From the NCBI GenBank assembly GCA_018402545.1, contig JAGYIL010000004.1, positions 62,001-126,000 of the forward strand: a DNA stretch of 64,000 nucleotides, written 5' to 3'. This DNA is from Saccharospirillum sp. (lineage in GTDB: Bacteria; Pseudomonadota; Gammaproteobacteria; Pseudomonadales; Natronospirillaceae). The first letter of the stretch is position 1, and the number at the start of each line of letters is the position of its first letter. Of this stretch, positions 24,770-33,419 are shown piece after piece. A model generated the notes under the pieces. It saw nothing but the letters and a program-made list of their open reading frames with translations. It was not told where the DNA came from and searched no databases. The position numbers were made by a program, and so were the translations under genes.

Positions 24770-25474
24770 TCAGGGGCGGGTGACTGGCGTCGCAGTAGTG
24801 GCGTCGGCCGGTGGTTTGGTTGAAAACAGCGTTGTTAAAGTAACCAAAAGCGCGACTGGGATAACCCAGGCCTCCGGCGTGCCCAGGGTATACAGCGTTA
24901 AACCGCTAAAGGCTAAAGCGGCTACAGGAATGGGCAGCAGTAACCAGAGGGCTTTGTTGCTGGCAACCATCAGCGCGTACCCCAGAGTGGCCAGTGCCGT
25001 TGCATCGGGCGCCAGGCCGACAAACTCTGCGCTGCCCAGCGGGCGGCCAAACATCAGGCTGGTAAAGGGATGAACAATAACGGCGTAAACCAGCATCGCA
25101 AAGCCCACCGACCCTCTTGCATCCCGCCTGGCCAGCGGCCGGTTCAGTTGTGGGTTAGTACCGACCAGCAAGATCAAACCCGCTTCCAGCAAGAAGAACG
25201 GTACCGCGTACCGTGCTGCCCAGTTCACCGGTGCGTAATAGATCCACAGGAATAAACAGGCATTGCTTATCCAGAATGCTGCGAGCAACACGGCCGTTGC
25301 GATTTGTACCGCCCGGTAGCGTGACCAGACGCCCACCAGCAGCAAACACCCCAGTGCAATTACAGCAGGCAGAAACGCACCGACCAGTGCATTGATCTGA
25401 TCGAACAGGCGCCAGTAAACCCGTTCAGAGAACAGAATAAAATCACTCAGGCGGTAGCTGAACCAGGCGTCCAT
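24770..25474 (-). CDS. DUF6064 family membrane protein
   Basis: 234 residues with about six hydrophobic spans. The opening WFSYRLSDFILFSERVYWRLFDQINA fits DUF6064, a family of multi-span membrane proteins without known function. Its ATG shares one base with the stop of the upstream aldo/keto reductase (TAATG), so the genes are coupled. Confidence 0.65.
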   Translation of the reverse strand: MDAWFSYRLSDFILFSERVYWRLFDQINALVGAFLPAVIALGCLLLVGVWSRYRAVQIATAVLLAAFWISNACLFLWIYYAPVNWAARYAVPFFLLEAGLILLVGTNPQLNRPLARRDARGSVGFAMLVYAVIVHPFTSLMFGRPLGSAEFVGLAPDATALATLGYALMVASNKALWLLLPIPVAALAFSGLTLYTLGTPEAWVIPVALLVTLTTLFSTKPPADATTATPVTRP

Positions 25475-26409
25475 TACAGATCGCGCACGTAAGCGGCCAT
25501 GCGCTCGCGCTGTTTGGCATCGGGCAGGGGCCCGGCGGCGCAGGCCATGTTTTCCCGCACGTGATCGACCCGGGTGGTTGCCGGTATGGTGCAGGTAATG
25601 GCCGGGTGGGAAATCACGTACTTCAACAAGAACTGGGCCCAGCTTGTAGCGTCGAATTCCTGGGCCCAGGCTGGCAGGGGTTTGCCCTCCAACTGGTGAA
25701 TTAACTGCTTTTGCTGAAACGGCCGGTTGGCGATAACGGCAATGCCCTTGTCCATCGCCAGTGGCAAAATGCGGTCTTCACTGTCGCGATTGAGTATGTT
25801 GTAGGAGACCTGAATAAAATCGAGCGGCTGCCCATGCATGACGTTTTCAAACTCGGCATGACGGCGGCTTTCCGAGGTGGTAATGCCAATGTACCGTACC
25901 TCGCCCGCCGCTTTCATCTGTCGTAGCAAACGCAGGTGGGATTCCCAGTTCACCAGGTTGTGTACCTGCAATAAATCGAAACGCGGCACGCCCCAGCGTT
26001 GTTCTGAGGTTTCTATTTGGCTGGCGCCGTTGTTGGCGTTGGAGGTCCAGACCTTGTCGGCCGAAAAAACCGGTGTCGACTCGCCGAGTTTATTTAGCCC
26101 GAAACCCAGGGTGTTCTGAGACGAGCCGTACATGGGCGATGAATCGATCATGCGACCGCCCGCTTCAAAGAAAGCCGCCATGACGGCGGCGCTCTCGTTC
26201 AGCAGAGTGGTGTCGTTACCGACGTTAAAGGTGATCCAGGTGCCCAGGCCAACGATGGGCATGGCCTCGCCAGAGGAAGGAATGACGCGGGTTCTTACCG
26301 CGGGCACAGCATCTGCCCAACCACCGGGCGGCAGCATGGCTGCACCGGCCAGCGCCAGGCTTTGCTGTAGCAGGTGGCGGCGGGTGAGGGGGTGCTTAAT
26401 GTCGGTCAC
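25474..26409 (-). CDS. Tat-exported aldo/keto reductase
   Basis: 311 residues from the GTG at 26409 (AAGGG six bases upstream). The twin-arginine signal TRRHLLQQSLALAGAAML precedes the TIM-barrel domain, which starts MPIVGLGTW. DLLQVHN and the RYIGITTSE strand fit the AKR fold, but the catalytic Tyr region is atypical (MIDSSPMYGSSQNTLG supplies Asp and Tyr). Export by Tat implies folding with NADPH in the cytoplasm before transport. The substrate is unknown. It heads a run with DUF6064 and DUF418 genes, possibly one operon. Confidence 0.8.
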   Translation of the reverse strand: MTDIKHPLTRRHLLQQSLALAGAAMLPPGGWADAVPAVRTRVIPSSGEAMPIVGLGTWITFNVGNDTTLLNESAAVMAAFFEAGGRMIDSSPMYGSSQNTLGFGLNKLGESTPVFSADKVWTSNANNGASQIETSEQRWGVPRFDLLQVHNLVNWESHLRLLRQMKAAGEVRYIGITTSESRRHAEFENVMHGQPLDFIQVSYNILNRDSEDRILPLAMDKGIAVIANRPFQQKQLIHQLEGKPLPAWAQEFDATSWAQFLLKYVISHPAITCTIPATTRVDHVRENMACAAGPLPDAKQRERMAAYVRDL

Positions 26410-26503
26410 AACCAACCCTTGAATGAAGTCTTTAGGGGAATAAGGGTAGCCGATATTAAGCCTGTGTCAGTTGGGTTCGAACTTCACGCATGGACCACTA
26501 GCC

Positions 26504-27556
26504 TTACCACAGGGGCAATTGTGCCGGTGCATCCTGGTTTGGCACCTGGCTGAGGCGGTAGCCCACGCCCAGCAAGCGTACCGGGGCGCTGCGCCGGTGC
26601 CAGGCTTCGTCCAGCAGGGCGTTGAAAACAGCGGCATCCGGGGCGGTATGGCTGTGTTCTGCCGTGGTTTGCTGGAAATCATTGAACTTCACCTTAACCA
26701 CGGCTCCTTCGATACGATAGCCGGTCAGCCGAGCAAAGCGGCGCTCCAGATCGTCGATGAGTGCCGGCAGGGCGTTGCGGCAGTGCTCCAGGTCGGGCAG
26801 ATCCTGAGCGAAGGTGTTTTCGGTGCTGACTGACTTGCGCTGCCGCGTCACCTTAACACTGCGCTCGTCGCGCCCGTGGGCGAGGTCCCACAGCCGTTGC
26901 CCGAAGCTGCCATTGCGTTCCAGCAGGGTGCGCAGTGATTGCTGGCGCACATCACCGCAGGTATAGAGCCCCTGGGCGTGCAGTCGCTCGGCGGTGCGTT
27001 GCCCGACTCCGTGAAGTTTGGTGACCGGCAGGTCGAGCACAAAAGCGTCTATTTCATTGGGCAGAATGACTTTCAGGCCGTCCGGCTTGTTCCAGTCGCT
27101 GGCAATTTTGGCGAGAAATTTGTTGGGTGCAACGCCGATCGATACCGTCAGCCCCACTTCCTGTTGCACCGCTTCCCGAATCGCCTCCGCCATGCGGGTG
27201 GCGCTGCCCTGGCAGGCGGGGCTGTTGCTGACATCCATATAGGCTTCGTCGAGTGATAACGGCTCGATCAGGTCGGTATAGCGGCGGTAGATATCGAAGA
27301 TCTGGGTGGAGACCTCCTTGTATACCTCCATACGGCCGCGCACCAGGGTCAGGTGCGGGCATTTTTTCAGCGCCATGGCGGTCGACATGGCCGAGCGAAC
27401 GCCAAAAGCGCGCGCCTCGTAGTTGCAGGTTGCAATAACCCCGCGCCGGTCTACCGCGCCCCCGACGGCGATGGGGATGCCGCGTAATGCCGGGTTATCG
27501 CGCATTTCAACGGCCGCATAAAAGCAATCGGCATCGCTGTGGAGGATTTTTCGCAT
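26504..27556 (-). CDS. dinB: DNA polymerase IV (Y-family translesion polymerase)
   Basis: 350 residues, normal length. Palm motifs are visible: HSDADCFYAAVEM (first catalytic Asp) and EPLSLDEAYMDVS (Asp and Glu; usually SIDEAYLD). The IGVAPNKFLAKIASDWNKPDG motif and the HhH-bearing thumb (KLHGVGQRTAERL) follow. The C-terminal little-finger domain is complete, but no beta-clamp motif is obvious. It copies damaged templates with low fidelity. A LexA-like box (27604-27619) lies 48 bases before the start, so SOS induction is likely. Confidence 0.95.
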   Translation of the reverse strand: MRKILHSDADCFYAAVEMRDNPALRGIPIAVGGAVDRRGVIATCNYEARAFGVRSAMSTAMALKKCPHLTLVRGRMEVYKEVSTQIFDIYRRYTDLIEPLSLDEAYMDVSNSPACQGSATRMAEAIREAVQQEVGLTVSIGVAPNKFLAKIASDWNKPDGLKVILPNEIDAFVLDLPVTKLHGVGQRTAERLHAQGLYTCGDVRQQSLRTLLERNGSFGQRLWDLAHGRDERSVKVTRQRKSVSTENTFAQDLPDLEHCRNALPALIDDLERRFARLTGYRIEGAVVKVKFNDFQQTTAEHSHTAPDAAVFNALLDEAWHRRSAPVRLLGVGYRLSQVPNQDAPAQLPLW

Positions 27557-27603
27557 GGTGTAGCGTCGGGTGGTTACAGCAAGTCTGAAAGTATGGGCAG
27601 CAA

Positions 27604-27619
27604 CTGTATGGATGTCCAG
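27604..27619. promoter_or_regulatory. LexA (SOS) box upstream of dinB
   Basis: CTGTATGGATGTCCAG keeps CTG-N10-CAG and matches the Escherichia coli consensus CTGTATATATATACAG at 12 of 16 positions. Confidence 0.65.
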
Positions 27620-27638
27620 TCAACTGGGTTGGTTATTC

Positions 27639-27660
27639 TGTAATCAGTGGCGTGATTACA
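27639..27660. promoter_or_regulatory. Perfect interrupted palindrome (operator candidate)
   Basis: TGTAATCA-GTGGCG-TGATTACA: two exact eight-base arms with a six-base spacer. It lies between the divergent dinB and DUF3015 genes, so it could serve either. The regulator is not known to me. Confidence 0.5.
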
Positions 27661-27671
27661 ACGGTCATTTT

Positions 27672-27687
27672 TATGATATCGATCACA
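27672..27687. promoter_or_regulatory. CRP-like site upstream of DUF3015 gene
   Basis: TATGA-TATCGA-TCACA has one mismatch to TGTGA-N6-TCACA and A/T-rich flanks. It is about 110 bases before the DUF3015 start. Confidence 0.5.
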
Positions 27688-27797
27688 AATGCCAGCGACG
27701 GCAAGCGACCCTTCTGCATGCCTTGGTTACACTCCGCGCGCCTCGGAATGAGGTGTTAGTTTCATTTATTAAGGATATTTCGTTAAGGAGAAGTACC

Positions 27798-28280
27798 ATG
27801 AAAAAGTTGTTGCTTACCGCTGGTCTGACCGTTGCATTGTCGGGTACTGCCATGGCCGGAAGTGGCCCGGGTTGTGGTTTGGGGTCGATGATTTTTGCAG
27901 AAAAAACCGGAACTTTTAACCATGTTCTGGCCAGCATCACCAACGGCATTTATTCCAACCAGGCCTTCGGTATGTCTACCGGTACCCTGGGTTGCGATTC
28001 TAGCCAGTCAATCGAATACACTCAGGTTGCGGCCTATCTCGACACCAACCTGGATCAGGTAGCGGTCGATATGGCGCGTGGCGAAGGTGAAGCACTGGAC
28101 GGTCTGGCAACCCTGCTCGACGTACAGGCAAGCGACCGCGCTGCATTTTCTGCCGCTGCACAAGCCAACTTCACTCGCATCTTCCCGTCTGCAGACACAA
28201 CTCGCGAAACCGCGGTTGATTCACTGATGGCAGTGCTGCGTGAAGACCAGAACCTGGCCGTGTACGCACTGAACGCTTAA
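27798..28280 (+). CDS. DUF3015 family periplasmic protein
   Basis: 160 residues from the ATG at 27798, which has AAGGAG ten bases upstream. A signal peptide MKKLLLTAGLTVALSGTAMA is cut before GSGPGCGLGSMIF, the DUF3015 hallmark; GTLGCD and ARGEGEALDGLATLLDV are also typical. The function is unknown. The next gene is a DUF4105 protein in the same direction, a pairing I believe is recurrent in gammaproteobacteria. Confidence 0.85.
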   Translation: MKKLLLTAGLTVALSGTAMAGSGPGCGLGSMIFAEKTGTFNHVLASITNGIYSNQAFGMSTGTLGCDSSQSIEYTQVAAYLDTNLDQVAVDMARGEGEALDGLATLLDVQASDRAAFSAAAQANFTRIFPSADTTRETAVDSLMAVLREDQNLAVYALNA

Positions 28281-28294
28281 ACCCGGCGTTGCTA

Positions 28295-28315
28295 CGGGGA
28301 GTCGTCGGCTCCCCG
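28295..28315 (+). terminator. GC-rich hairpin after DUF3015 gene
   Basis: CGGGGAG / CTCCCCG with a seven-base loop, 15 bases after the stop. The following T-run is short, so it may only attenuate transcription into the DUF4105 gene. Confidence 0.4.
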
Positions 28316-28356
28316 GTTTCCCCTTCCCTGTATTTGTTATTCAAGGCTTTCTTACC

Positions 28357-30246
28357 GTGAAAACCGGAATTGCCCGCACCCTCAGTGGTGCGCTGGTGTT
28401 GCTGCTACTTGGGTCAGCTGCAACCGCTACCAGTACCTCATTTAACACCAGCTGGATCCATTGGGTTGAACAGAACCGTTTGTACCATGACGATGGCTGG
28501 TACAAGGTCATGCATTACCGGGCCATATCGGGCGGTGCGCGCAGCGATGTGGAAGATGCCGACTTTTTCTTTGCCCCGGCCGGCCGGTTCGACCCGGTTG
28601 CTGAACTGTTTTCAAGCGTGCGCGCCTTCATGACCGACACGCCCGAACTGGGCGATGACGCCGCTCAGTGCCGGTACCCGCGACGCTTTGAATGGGTGCT
28701 CGAAAACTTCCCCGAAGACATTGTTTTCCCGCAGGTTGAGTGCCCGGCTTTGTCTGCGTTTATTGAACAGTCGGCGCCCTCGGGCATGACGTTAATTTAC
28801 CCCAACGCCTATCTGAACAACCCGGCGTCCATGTTTGGCCATACCTTTGTGCGCATCGACGGGCAAAGCGAGGGCGAAACCCGAAACGCGCTGCTGGCAT
28901 TAACCGTCAGCTACGGTGCTGATGTGCAGCCGAATGAAAACGGCTTTGTTTATGCGTTTAAAGGGCTTACCGGGTTGTACCCGGGGTCGGTGCGTTCACA
29001 TCCTTATTATCGACAGGTGCAGAATTACAACGAACTGGAATCCCGGGATATCTGGGAATACCCGATGAATTTCTCGCCGGCCCAGGCCGAAACCTTCATT
29101 AAGGCGGGCTGGGATTTAAAAGACATCAACATCAATTACGCCTACCTGCTGGAGAACTGCTCCTACCGGTTACTCAGTTTACTGGAAGCTGCGTTTCCGC
29201 AGTACGATCTGGTCGAAGACTTTGATGTGTATGCGGTGCCCGTCGACACCCTGCGAACTCTGGGGCGTGCCGGCCTGCTCGAAGCGCCACGGTTCCGCCC
29301 TGCGATTGCCAGCCGCATTCATTTTCTGGCTGGTGAACTGGCACAGGCACAGGTCGAACTGGCGCAACGTCTGGTCGATGACGCCGTCGCTCCGGCCGAT
29401 ACGGAAGCACTGGCGCAATTGCCTGCAGAGCAGCAGCGCCTGGTGGTCGATCTGGCTTACGAGTATTCGCGCTTCAAAGCCAAAAAAGAAAGTTCGGGCA
29501 TGGCAGAGGTTTCCTATGGTCTGTTGCGCTTGCGCGCGCAACAAGCTGCTGGTCAGTTAGCGCCGCCTCCCGAAGCATGGCCGTCCGAACCCATGCAGGG
29601 CCATGGTGTTCGTCGTGCTGGTGTTGGGCTGGGTTACGGGGCCGATAACAGAGTGCATGCCCGGTTCCGGTTTCGCCCGGCCTATCACGACAACTACGAT
29701 CGACAGGCAGGCTTTCTCGATAACGCTCAGGTGAATGCCTTGCAAGCCGAAGTCCGGCTATCGGTCGACGAAGACGACGAGGCCGATCTGGCACTCGACC
29801 GGCTCGACCTGGTCGATTTTCGCTCGCTCAACCCCTATCACGCCATGACGCCCTCGCTGGCCTGGGCGGGTCGTTTGGGCTGGTTGCGCCAGGGCCCGCA
29901 GGAAAAAACCCTGCCGTTCGGGGCCGAAATTGGCCTGGGAAGAGCGGTAAGCACGGGAAGCAACAGCCTGGGCTTTCTGCTGGCGACGGCCGAAGCCACA
30001 ACCGCTCCGCAACTGCTGGCCGGGCTGCATGCCGGCTGGCTGGTCGACGTTGCCGCTCACGATCGCTTCGGCCTCGAGGCGCGAATAGTCCATGATGTGT
30101 TGGCGGAAGAACCCTCGGCCAGGCTGGCCGCAACCTATAACCGGGTGCTCTCAACCCACCGCGCCGTTCGCTTCCAACTGGCGGCGAAAACCCAGGGCCA
30201 GACGCTTGAGAGCAGCGCTACACTGGACTTCAACTGGTACTTTTAA
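28357..30246 (+). CDS. DUF4105 (Lnb-type protease-like) outer envelope protein
   Basis: 629 residues from a GTG start, with a signal peptide (LSGALVLLLLGSAATA). The DUF4105 domain, which resembles the N-terminal periplasmic domain of Lnb, spans about 60-330. It has AYLNNPASMFGHTFVRID (catalytic-type His), the NCSYRLLSLLE motif (Cys) and SYGADVQ. The C-terminal 230 residues are alternating beta strands ending in LDFNWYF, an aromatic end like that of an outer-membrane barrel. So it is probably an outer-membrane barrel with a papain-like periplasmic domain. Substrate unknown. Confidence 0.8.
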   Translation: MKTGIARTLSGALVLLLLGSAATATSTSFNTSWIHWVEQNRLYHDDGWYKVMHYRAISGGARSDVEDADFFFAPAGRFDPVAELFSSVRAFMTDTPELGDDAAQCRYPRRFEWVLENFPEDIVFPQVECPALSAFIEQSAPSGMTLIYPNAYLNNPASMFGHTFVRIDGQSEGETRNALLALTVSYGADVQPNENGFVYAFKGLTGLYPGSVRSHPYYRQVQNYNELESRDIWEYPMNFSPAQAETFIKAGWDLKDININYAYLLENCSYRLLSLLEAAFPQYDLVEDFDVYAVPVDTLRTLGRAGLLEAPRFRPAIASRIHFLAGELAQAQVELAQRLVDDAVAPADTEALAQLPAEQQRLVVDLAYEYSRFKAKKESSGMAEVSYGLLRLRAQQAAGQLAPPPEAWPSEPMQGHGVRRAGVGLGYGADNRVHARFRFRPAYHDNYDRQAGFLDNAQVNALQAEVRLSVDEDDEADLALDRLDLVDFRSLNPYHAMTPSLAWAGRLGWLRQGPQEKTLPFGAEIGLGRAVSTGSNSLGFLLATAEATTAPQLLAGLHAGWLVDVAAHDRFGLEARIVHDVLAEEPSARLAATYNRVLSTHRAVRFQLAAKTQGQTLESSATLDFNWYF

Positions 30247-30345
30247 CCGGGCTGCGTTAACCCTGTGGTCATACTTCTGTGCTAGGTGTAGGCTCCCTGT
30301 AAAAGCCGTTTTTACGGGCCGTGATTTCAAGCAGAGGAACACAGA

Positions 30346-31227
30346 GTGAAGAAAACGTCCATGGCGCTTGGCAGTGGCGGTGCCCGCGGTCTGGCCCACA
30401 TCGGGATCCTCCGGGCGCTGCAAGACAGCGGCGACTACCAGATCAGTTCCATTGCCGGTTCATCCATTGGTGCGCTGGTTGGCGGCCTGTATGCGGCCGG
30501 CAAGATGGACGACTACGCCGACTGGGTCAGTGAGCTGTCGCTGGGCGAAATCTGGAAGCTGCTCGACTTCTCCTATTCCCGGGTTGGCCTGTTCAAGGGT
30601 GACCGCATTATGGATCGCCTGGCCGAACTGGTCGGCGACACCCAGATCGATGACCTCAACATGCCGTTCAGTGCGGTGGCCACCGATATTCAGAAACGGG
30701 AAGAAGTCTGGATCACTCAGGGGTCGATGTTCGAGGCCATTCGTGCCTCCATCGCCATTCCCGGCTTCTTTACCCCGGTGCGCCGAAACGGGCGGCTGCT
30801 GGTCGATGGTGGCTTGTTAAGCCCGCTGCCGATGACACCGCTGTTGTATCACGACGCCGAATTCAACGTCGTCGTCTCCCTGAACGGCAACGCGCACCAG
30901 CCTGAACCGAAAAAGCCTGTGCCGGATGAGGCAGACCCGCAAGATGAACCGTCCAACAAACTGCTGCAATGGTTTCAGCAAACCCGTCAGTCGCTGGGGT
31001 TTGAAAACGAAAGCCAGAGCAACTCCAACTCGGTTGTCGATATTTTTGCCCAGTCGGTAGAAGCCATGCAGGACCGGATTGCCCGCTACCAGCTTGCGGC
31101 GTTCGAGCCGGATCTGCTGATTGAAGTGCCGGTCGATGCCTGCGGTATTCTCGATTTTCATCGGGGTAAAGAGATGATCGATCTGGGGTACGAGCTAACC
31201 CTGGAGGCGTTGAAAAACAAAGGTTAG
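30346..31227 (+). CDS. Patatin-like phospholipase (RssA-type)
   Basis: 293 residues. ALGSGGARGLAHIG forms the oxyanion loop, AGSSIGALVGG carries the nucleophile near Ser40 (GxSxG), and LLVDGGLL holds the catalytic Asp near residue 154: a complete Ser-Asp dyad. It would hydrolyse acyl lipids at the cytoplasmic face. AGAGGAAC lies upstream of the start. It converges with the CPA2 antiporter, with 11 bases between the stops. Confidence 0.88.
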   Translation: MKKTSMALGSGGARGLAHIGILRALQDSGDYQISSIAGSSIGALVGGLYAAGKMDDYADWVSELSLGEIWKLLDFSYSRVGLFKGDRIMDRLAELVGDTQIDDLNMPFSAVATDIQKREEVWITQGSMFEAIRASIAIPGFFTPVRRNGRLLVDGGLLSPLPMTPLLYHDAEFNVVVSLNGNAHQPEPKKPVPDEADPQDEPSNKLLQWFQQTRQSLGFENESQSNSNSVVDIFAQSVEAMQDRIARYQLAAFEPDLLIEVPVDACGILDFHRGKEMIDLGYELTLEALKNKG

Positions 31228-31238
31228 CAGGGCTGCGC

Positions 31239-33128
31239 TCAGTTGGACCGTGACAAGTCAGGTGGCTCATCACCAAGGTCGTCTTCTGTGGCCTCCGGGT
31301 CCGGTTTGCGCAACTGGTGTTCCCACTCCTGCAACAGCGACTTAACCCGTTCAACATAGGCCGTATTCTGGGCAATGGGCGTGTTGATATCGTACAGGCC
31401 GGCCAGTTCAACCATAGACGCACGGTCGATGGCTTCAAAATCGGCCGCCATGCTTTGCGCCCGGGCGGGTTCGTACCCCAGCGCTTCGAAAGCAGAGCGG
31501 CCCATGCGAAGCGAGCTGTCGTAGGTTTCGCGGATGATATCCCGACACCCTATCGACCAGAGATCGTAAACATGCACTCGGTCAATCGCGCGGGCCAGCA
31601 CGTGCACGTTCGGGTAGGTGGCGATGATGTAGCGTGCCAGTTCGGTGATCTTTTCCTTATCGTCGATGGCGATGACCACGAGCCGCACGTCTTCAATATG
31701 CGCCGCCTTGAGCAAGTCGGGCCGGGTGCCATCGCCAAAGAAGACGCGCAAGCCAAAGGCGCGCAGCAATTCCAGTTGCGATGAGCTGTAGTCTACGACG
31801 GTGGTTTCCACGCCGCCGGCGCGTAACATCCGGTTCACCATGCCGCCCACCCGTCCGTGACCGATGATCAGCACCTCGCCATGGTCGGTGATGTCGTCCA
31901 TCTTGTCTTCCTGGCTCTGCTCGAACCGCGGCACGATGAACCGTTCATAGGCGATGAACAGGGCCGGGGTGATCACCATTGAAAGCGCCACAATAAGCAG
32001 CAACGGGTCGGCAATGGCTTGCGGGATGACAGCGCTGGCTACCGTAAAGGAGATCAGCACAAACCCGAATTCGCCGGCCTGCGCCAAACCCAGCGCCAGC
32101 AACCAGCGATCAGAACCGGATACATTGAACATCCGGCCAAGCACGAGCAGTACGGCAGCTTTTACCAGAATCAGCACGGCCGTGAGTGTCAGCAGCACCA
32201 GCCAGTGCTCGCCCAGCAGGCCGAAATTGATGCCCGCGCCCACGGTCATAAAAAACAAACCGAGCAACAAACCCTTGAACGGGGCGATGTCGGATTCCAG
32301 CTCATGCCGGTATTCACTGTTGGCGAGCACAACACCGGCTAAAAAGGTGCCCAGCGCCGGTGATAACCCGACCAGCGACATCAGCAGGGCGATGCCGATC
32401 ACAATCAGCAACGCCGCGGCGGTAAAGAGTTCGCGCAACCGGGCCAGGGCGATGAAATTGAACAGAGGGCGGGCCAGGTAATTGCCGGCAACCACGACCA
32501 GTGCAATCGCCGCCAGAGTAACCAGGCCCGTCTGCCAGCCATTCAGGCCCGCGACCAGGCTCAGGGTGGCGCCATGGTCATCGGTACCGTGAGCCGCGCC
32601 TGCGGGATCCAGGCCCGAAATGGCCAGCAAGGGCAACAGCGCCAGCATGGGGATGACGGCGATGTCCTGAAACAGCAGCACCGAGAAACTCGACTGGCCG
32701 CCATCGCTTTTAAACAGGCCCTTTTCGTTCAGAGTCTGCAGCACGATGGCGGTGGAAGACAGCGACAGAATCAGGCCAATGGCCAGCGCGATGGACCAGG
32801 GCTGGCCCAGCACCAGCGCGATGCCGGTAATAACCAGTGCCGACAAACCCACCTGTAGACCGCCGAGACCGATTAATCGGTGCCGCATGGCCCAGAGTTT
32901 TTTGGGTTGCAGCTCCAGCCCCACCAGAAACAGCATCATCACCACACCGAATTCGGCAAAGTGTTGCAGCGAGATGACATCAACATGCAGCAGGGTCAGC
33001 AGCGGGCTGATCACGATACCTGCAATCAGGTAGCCCAACACCGAGCCCAGCCCCGAACGAGTGGCCAGCGGTACGGCCACGGCGCCAGCACACAGGAAAA
33101 TAAAGGCCATTAACAGGAAACTGGTCAT
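31239..33128 (-). CDS. CPA2 monovalent cation:proton antiporter, KefB/KefC-type
   Basis: 629 residues. About twelve membrane spans (residues 1-380) include GLELQPKKLW and the SLSSTAIVLQTLNEKG motif of CPA2 exchangers; LAGVVLANSEYRHELESDIAPFKGLLLGLFF is conserved in the family. A cytoplasmic TrkA-N/RCK domain follows with the nucleotide fold VLIIGHGRVGGMVNRML. Together these give a K+(or Na+)/H+ exchanger gated by ligands. It lacks an obvious KefF/KefG partner nearby, so glutathione gating cannot be claimed. Confidence 0.85.
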   Translation of the reverse strand: MTSFLLMAFIFLCAGAVAVPLATRSGLGSVLGYLIAGIVISPLLTLLHVDVISLQHFAEFGVVMMLFLVGLELQPKKLWAMRHRLIGLGGLQVGLSALVITGIALVLGQPWSIALAIGLILSLSSTAIVLQTLNEKGLFKSDGGQSSFSVLLFQDIAVIPMLALLPLLAISGLDPAGAAHGTDDHGATLSLVAGLNGWQTGLVTLAAIALVVVAGNYLARPLFNFIALARLRELFTAAALLIVIGIALLMSLVGLSPALGTFLAGVVLANSEYRHELESDIAPFKGLLLGLFFMTVGAGINFGLLGEHWLVLLTLTAVLILVKAAVLLVLGRMFNVSGSDRWLLALGLAQAGEFGFVLISFTVASAVIPQAIADPLLLIVALSMVITPALFIAYERFIVPRFEQSQEDKMDDITDHGEVLIIGHGRVGGMVNRMLRAGGVETTVVDYSSSQLELLRAFGLRVFFGDGTRPDLLKAAHIEDVRLVVIAIDDKEKITELARYIIATYPNVHVLARAIDRVHVYDLWSIGCRDIIRETYDSSLRMGRSAFEALGYEPARAQSMAADFEAIDRASMVELAGLYDINTPIAQNTAYVERVKSLLQEWEHQLRKPDPEATEDDLGDEPPDLSRSN

Positions 33129-33170
33129 CGGCTGGCTCTCACAGCAGTAAGGGGTAGGTGTTTGGTCAGG

Positions 33171-33350
33171 TCAGCGCTTGGGACCAAGCAGGAACCAGAG
33201 AATGAAGCCCAGCAAAGGCAGCAACAGTAGAATCAGGATCCACAGGACTTTGCTACCGGTTCCGGCACCACTCTGTGCCGTCTTTAAAATGCCGTAAATA
33301 ACACAGATCAGTAAGATCAGGCCAAAAAAGCCGCCGACTTCAATAGACAT
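33171..33350 (-). CDS. Small PLDc_N-type membrane protein
   Basis: 59 residues, shorter than typical ORF cut-offs, but with a clear AGGAGA ribosome site. It has two hydrophobic helices: FFGLILLICVIYGILK, then KVLWILILLLLPLLGFILWFL, ending GPKR. The second helix with P..G...WF..G..K is the PLD nuclease N-terminal (PLDc_N) family pattern. These are short membrane proteins of unknown role. It lies 42 bases upstream of the antiporter gene in the same direction. Confidence 0.75.
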   Translation of the reverse strand: MSIEVGGFFGLILLICVIYGILKTAQSGAGTGSKVLWILILLLLPLLGFILWFLLGPKR

Positions 33351-33419
33351 GGGTGTCTCCTATAACAGTGTCTCGGGAGCCCACAATAAACGAGGCGGCG
33401 ACGGACTGGAAGGCAAAGC

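Noticed and set aside
30293-30316. Hairpin CCCTGTAAAA/TTTTTACGGG before the patatin gene as a PrsR box or terminator
   Set aside because: The TGTAAA half occurs, but no CGACA follows, and there is no T-run after the stem; significance unclear.
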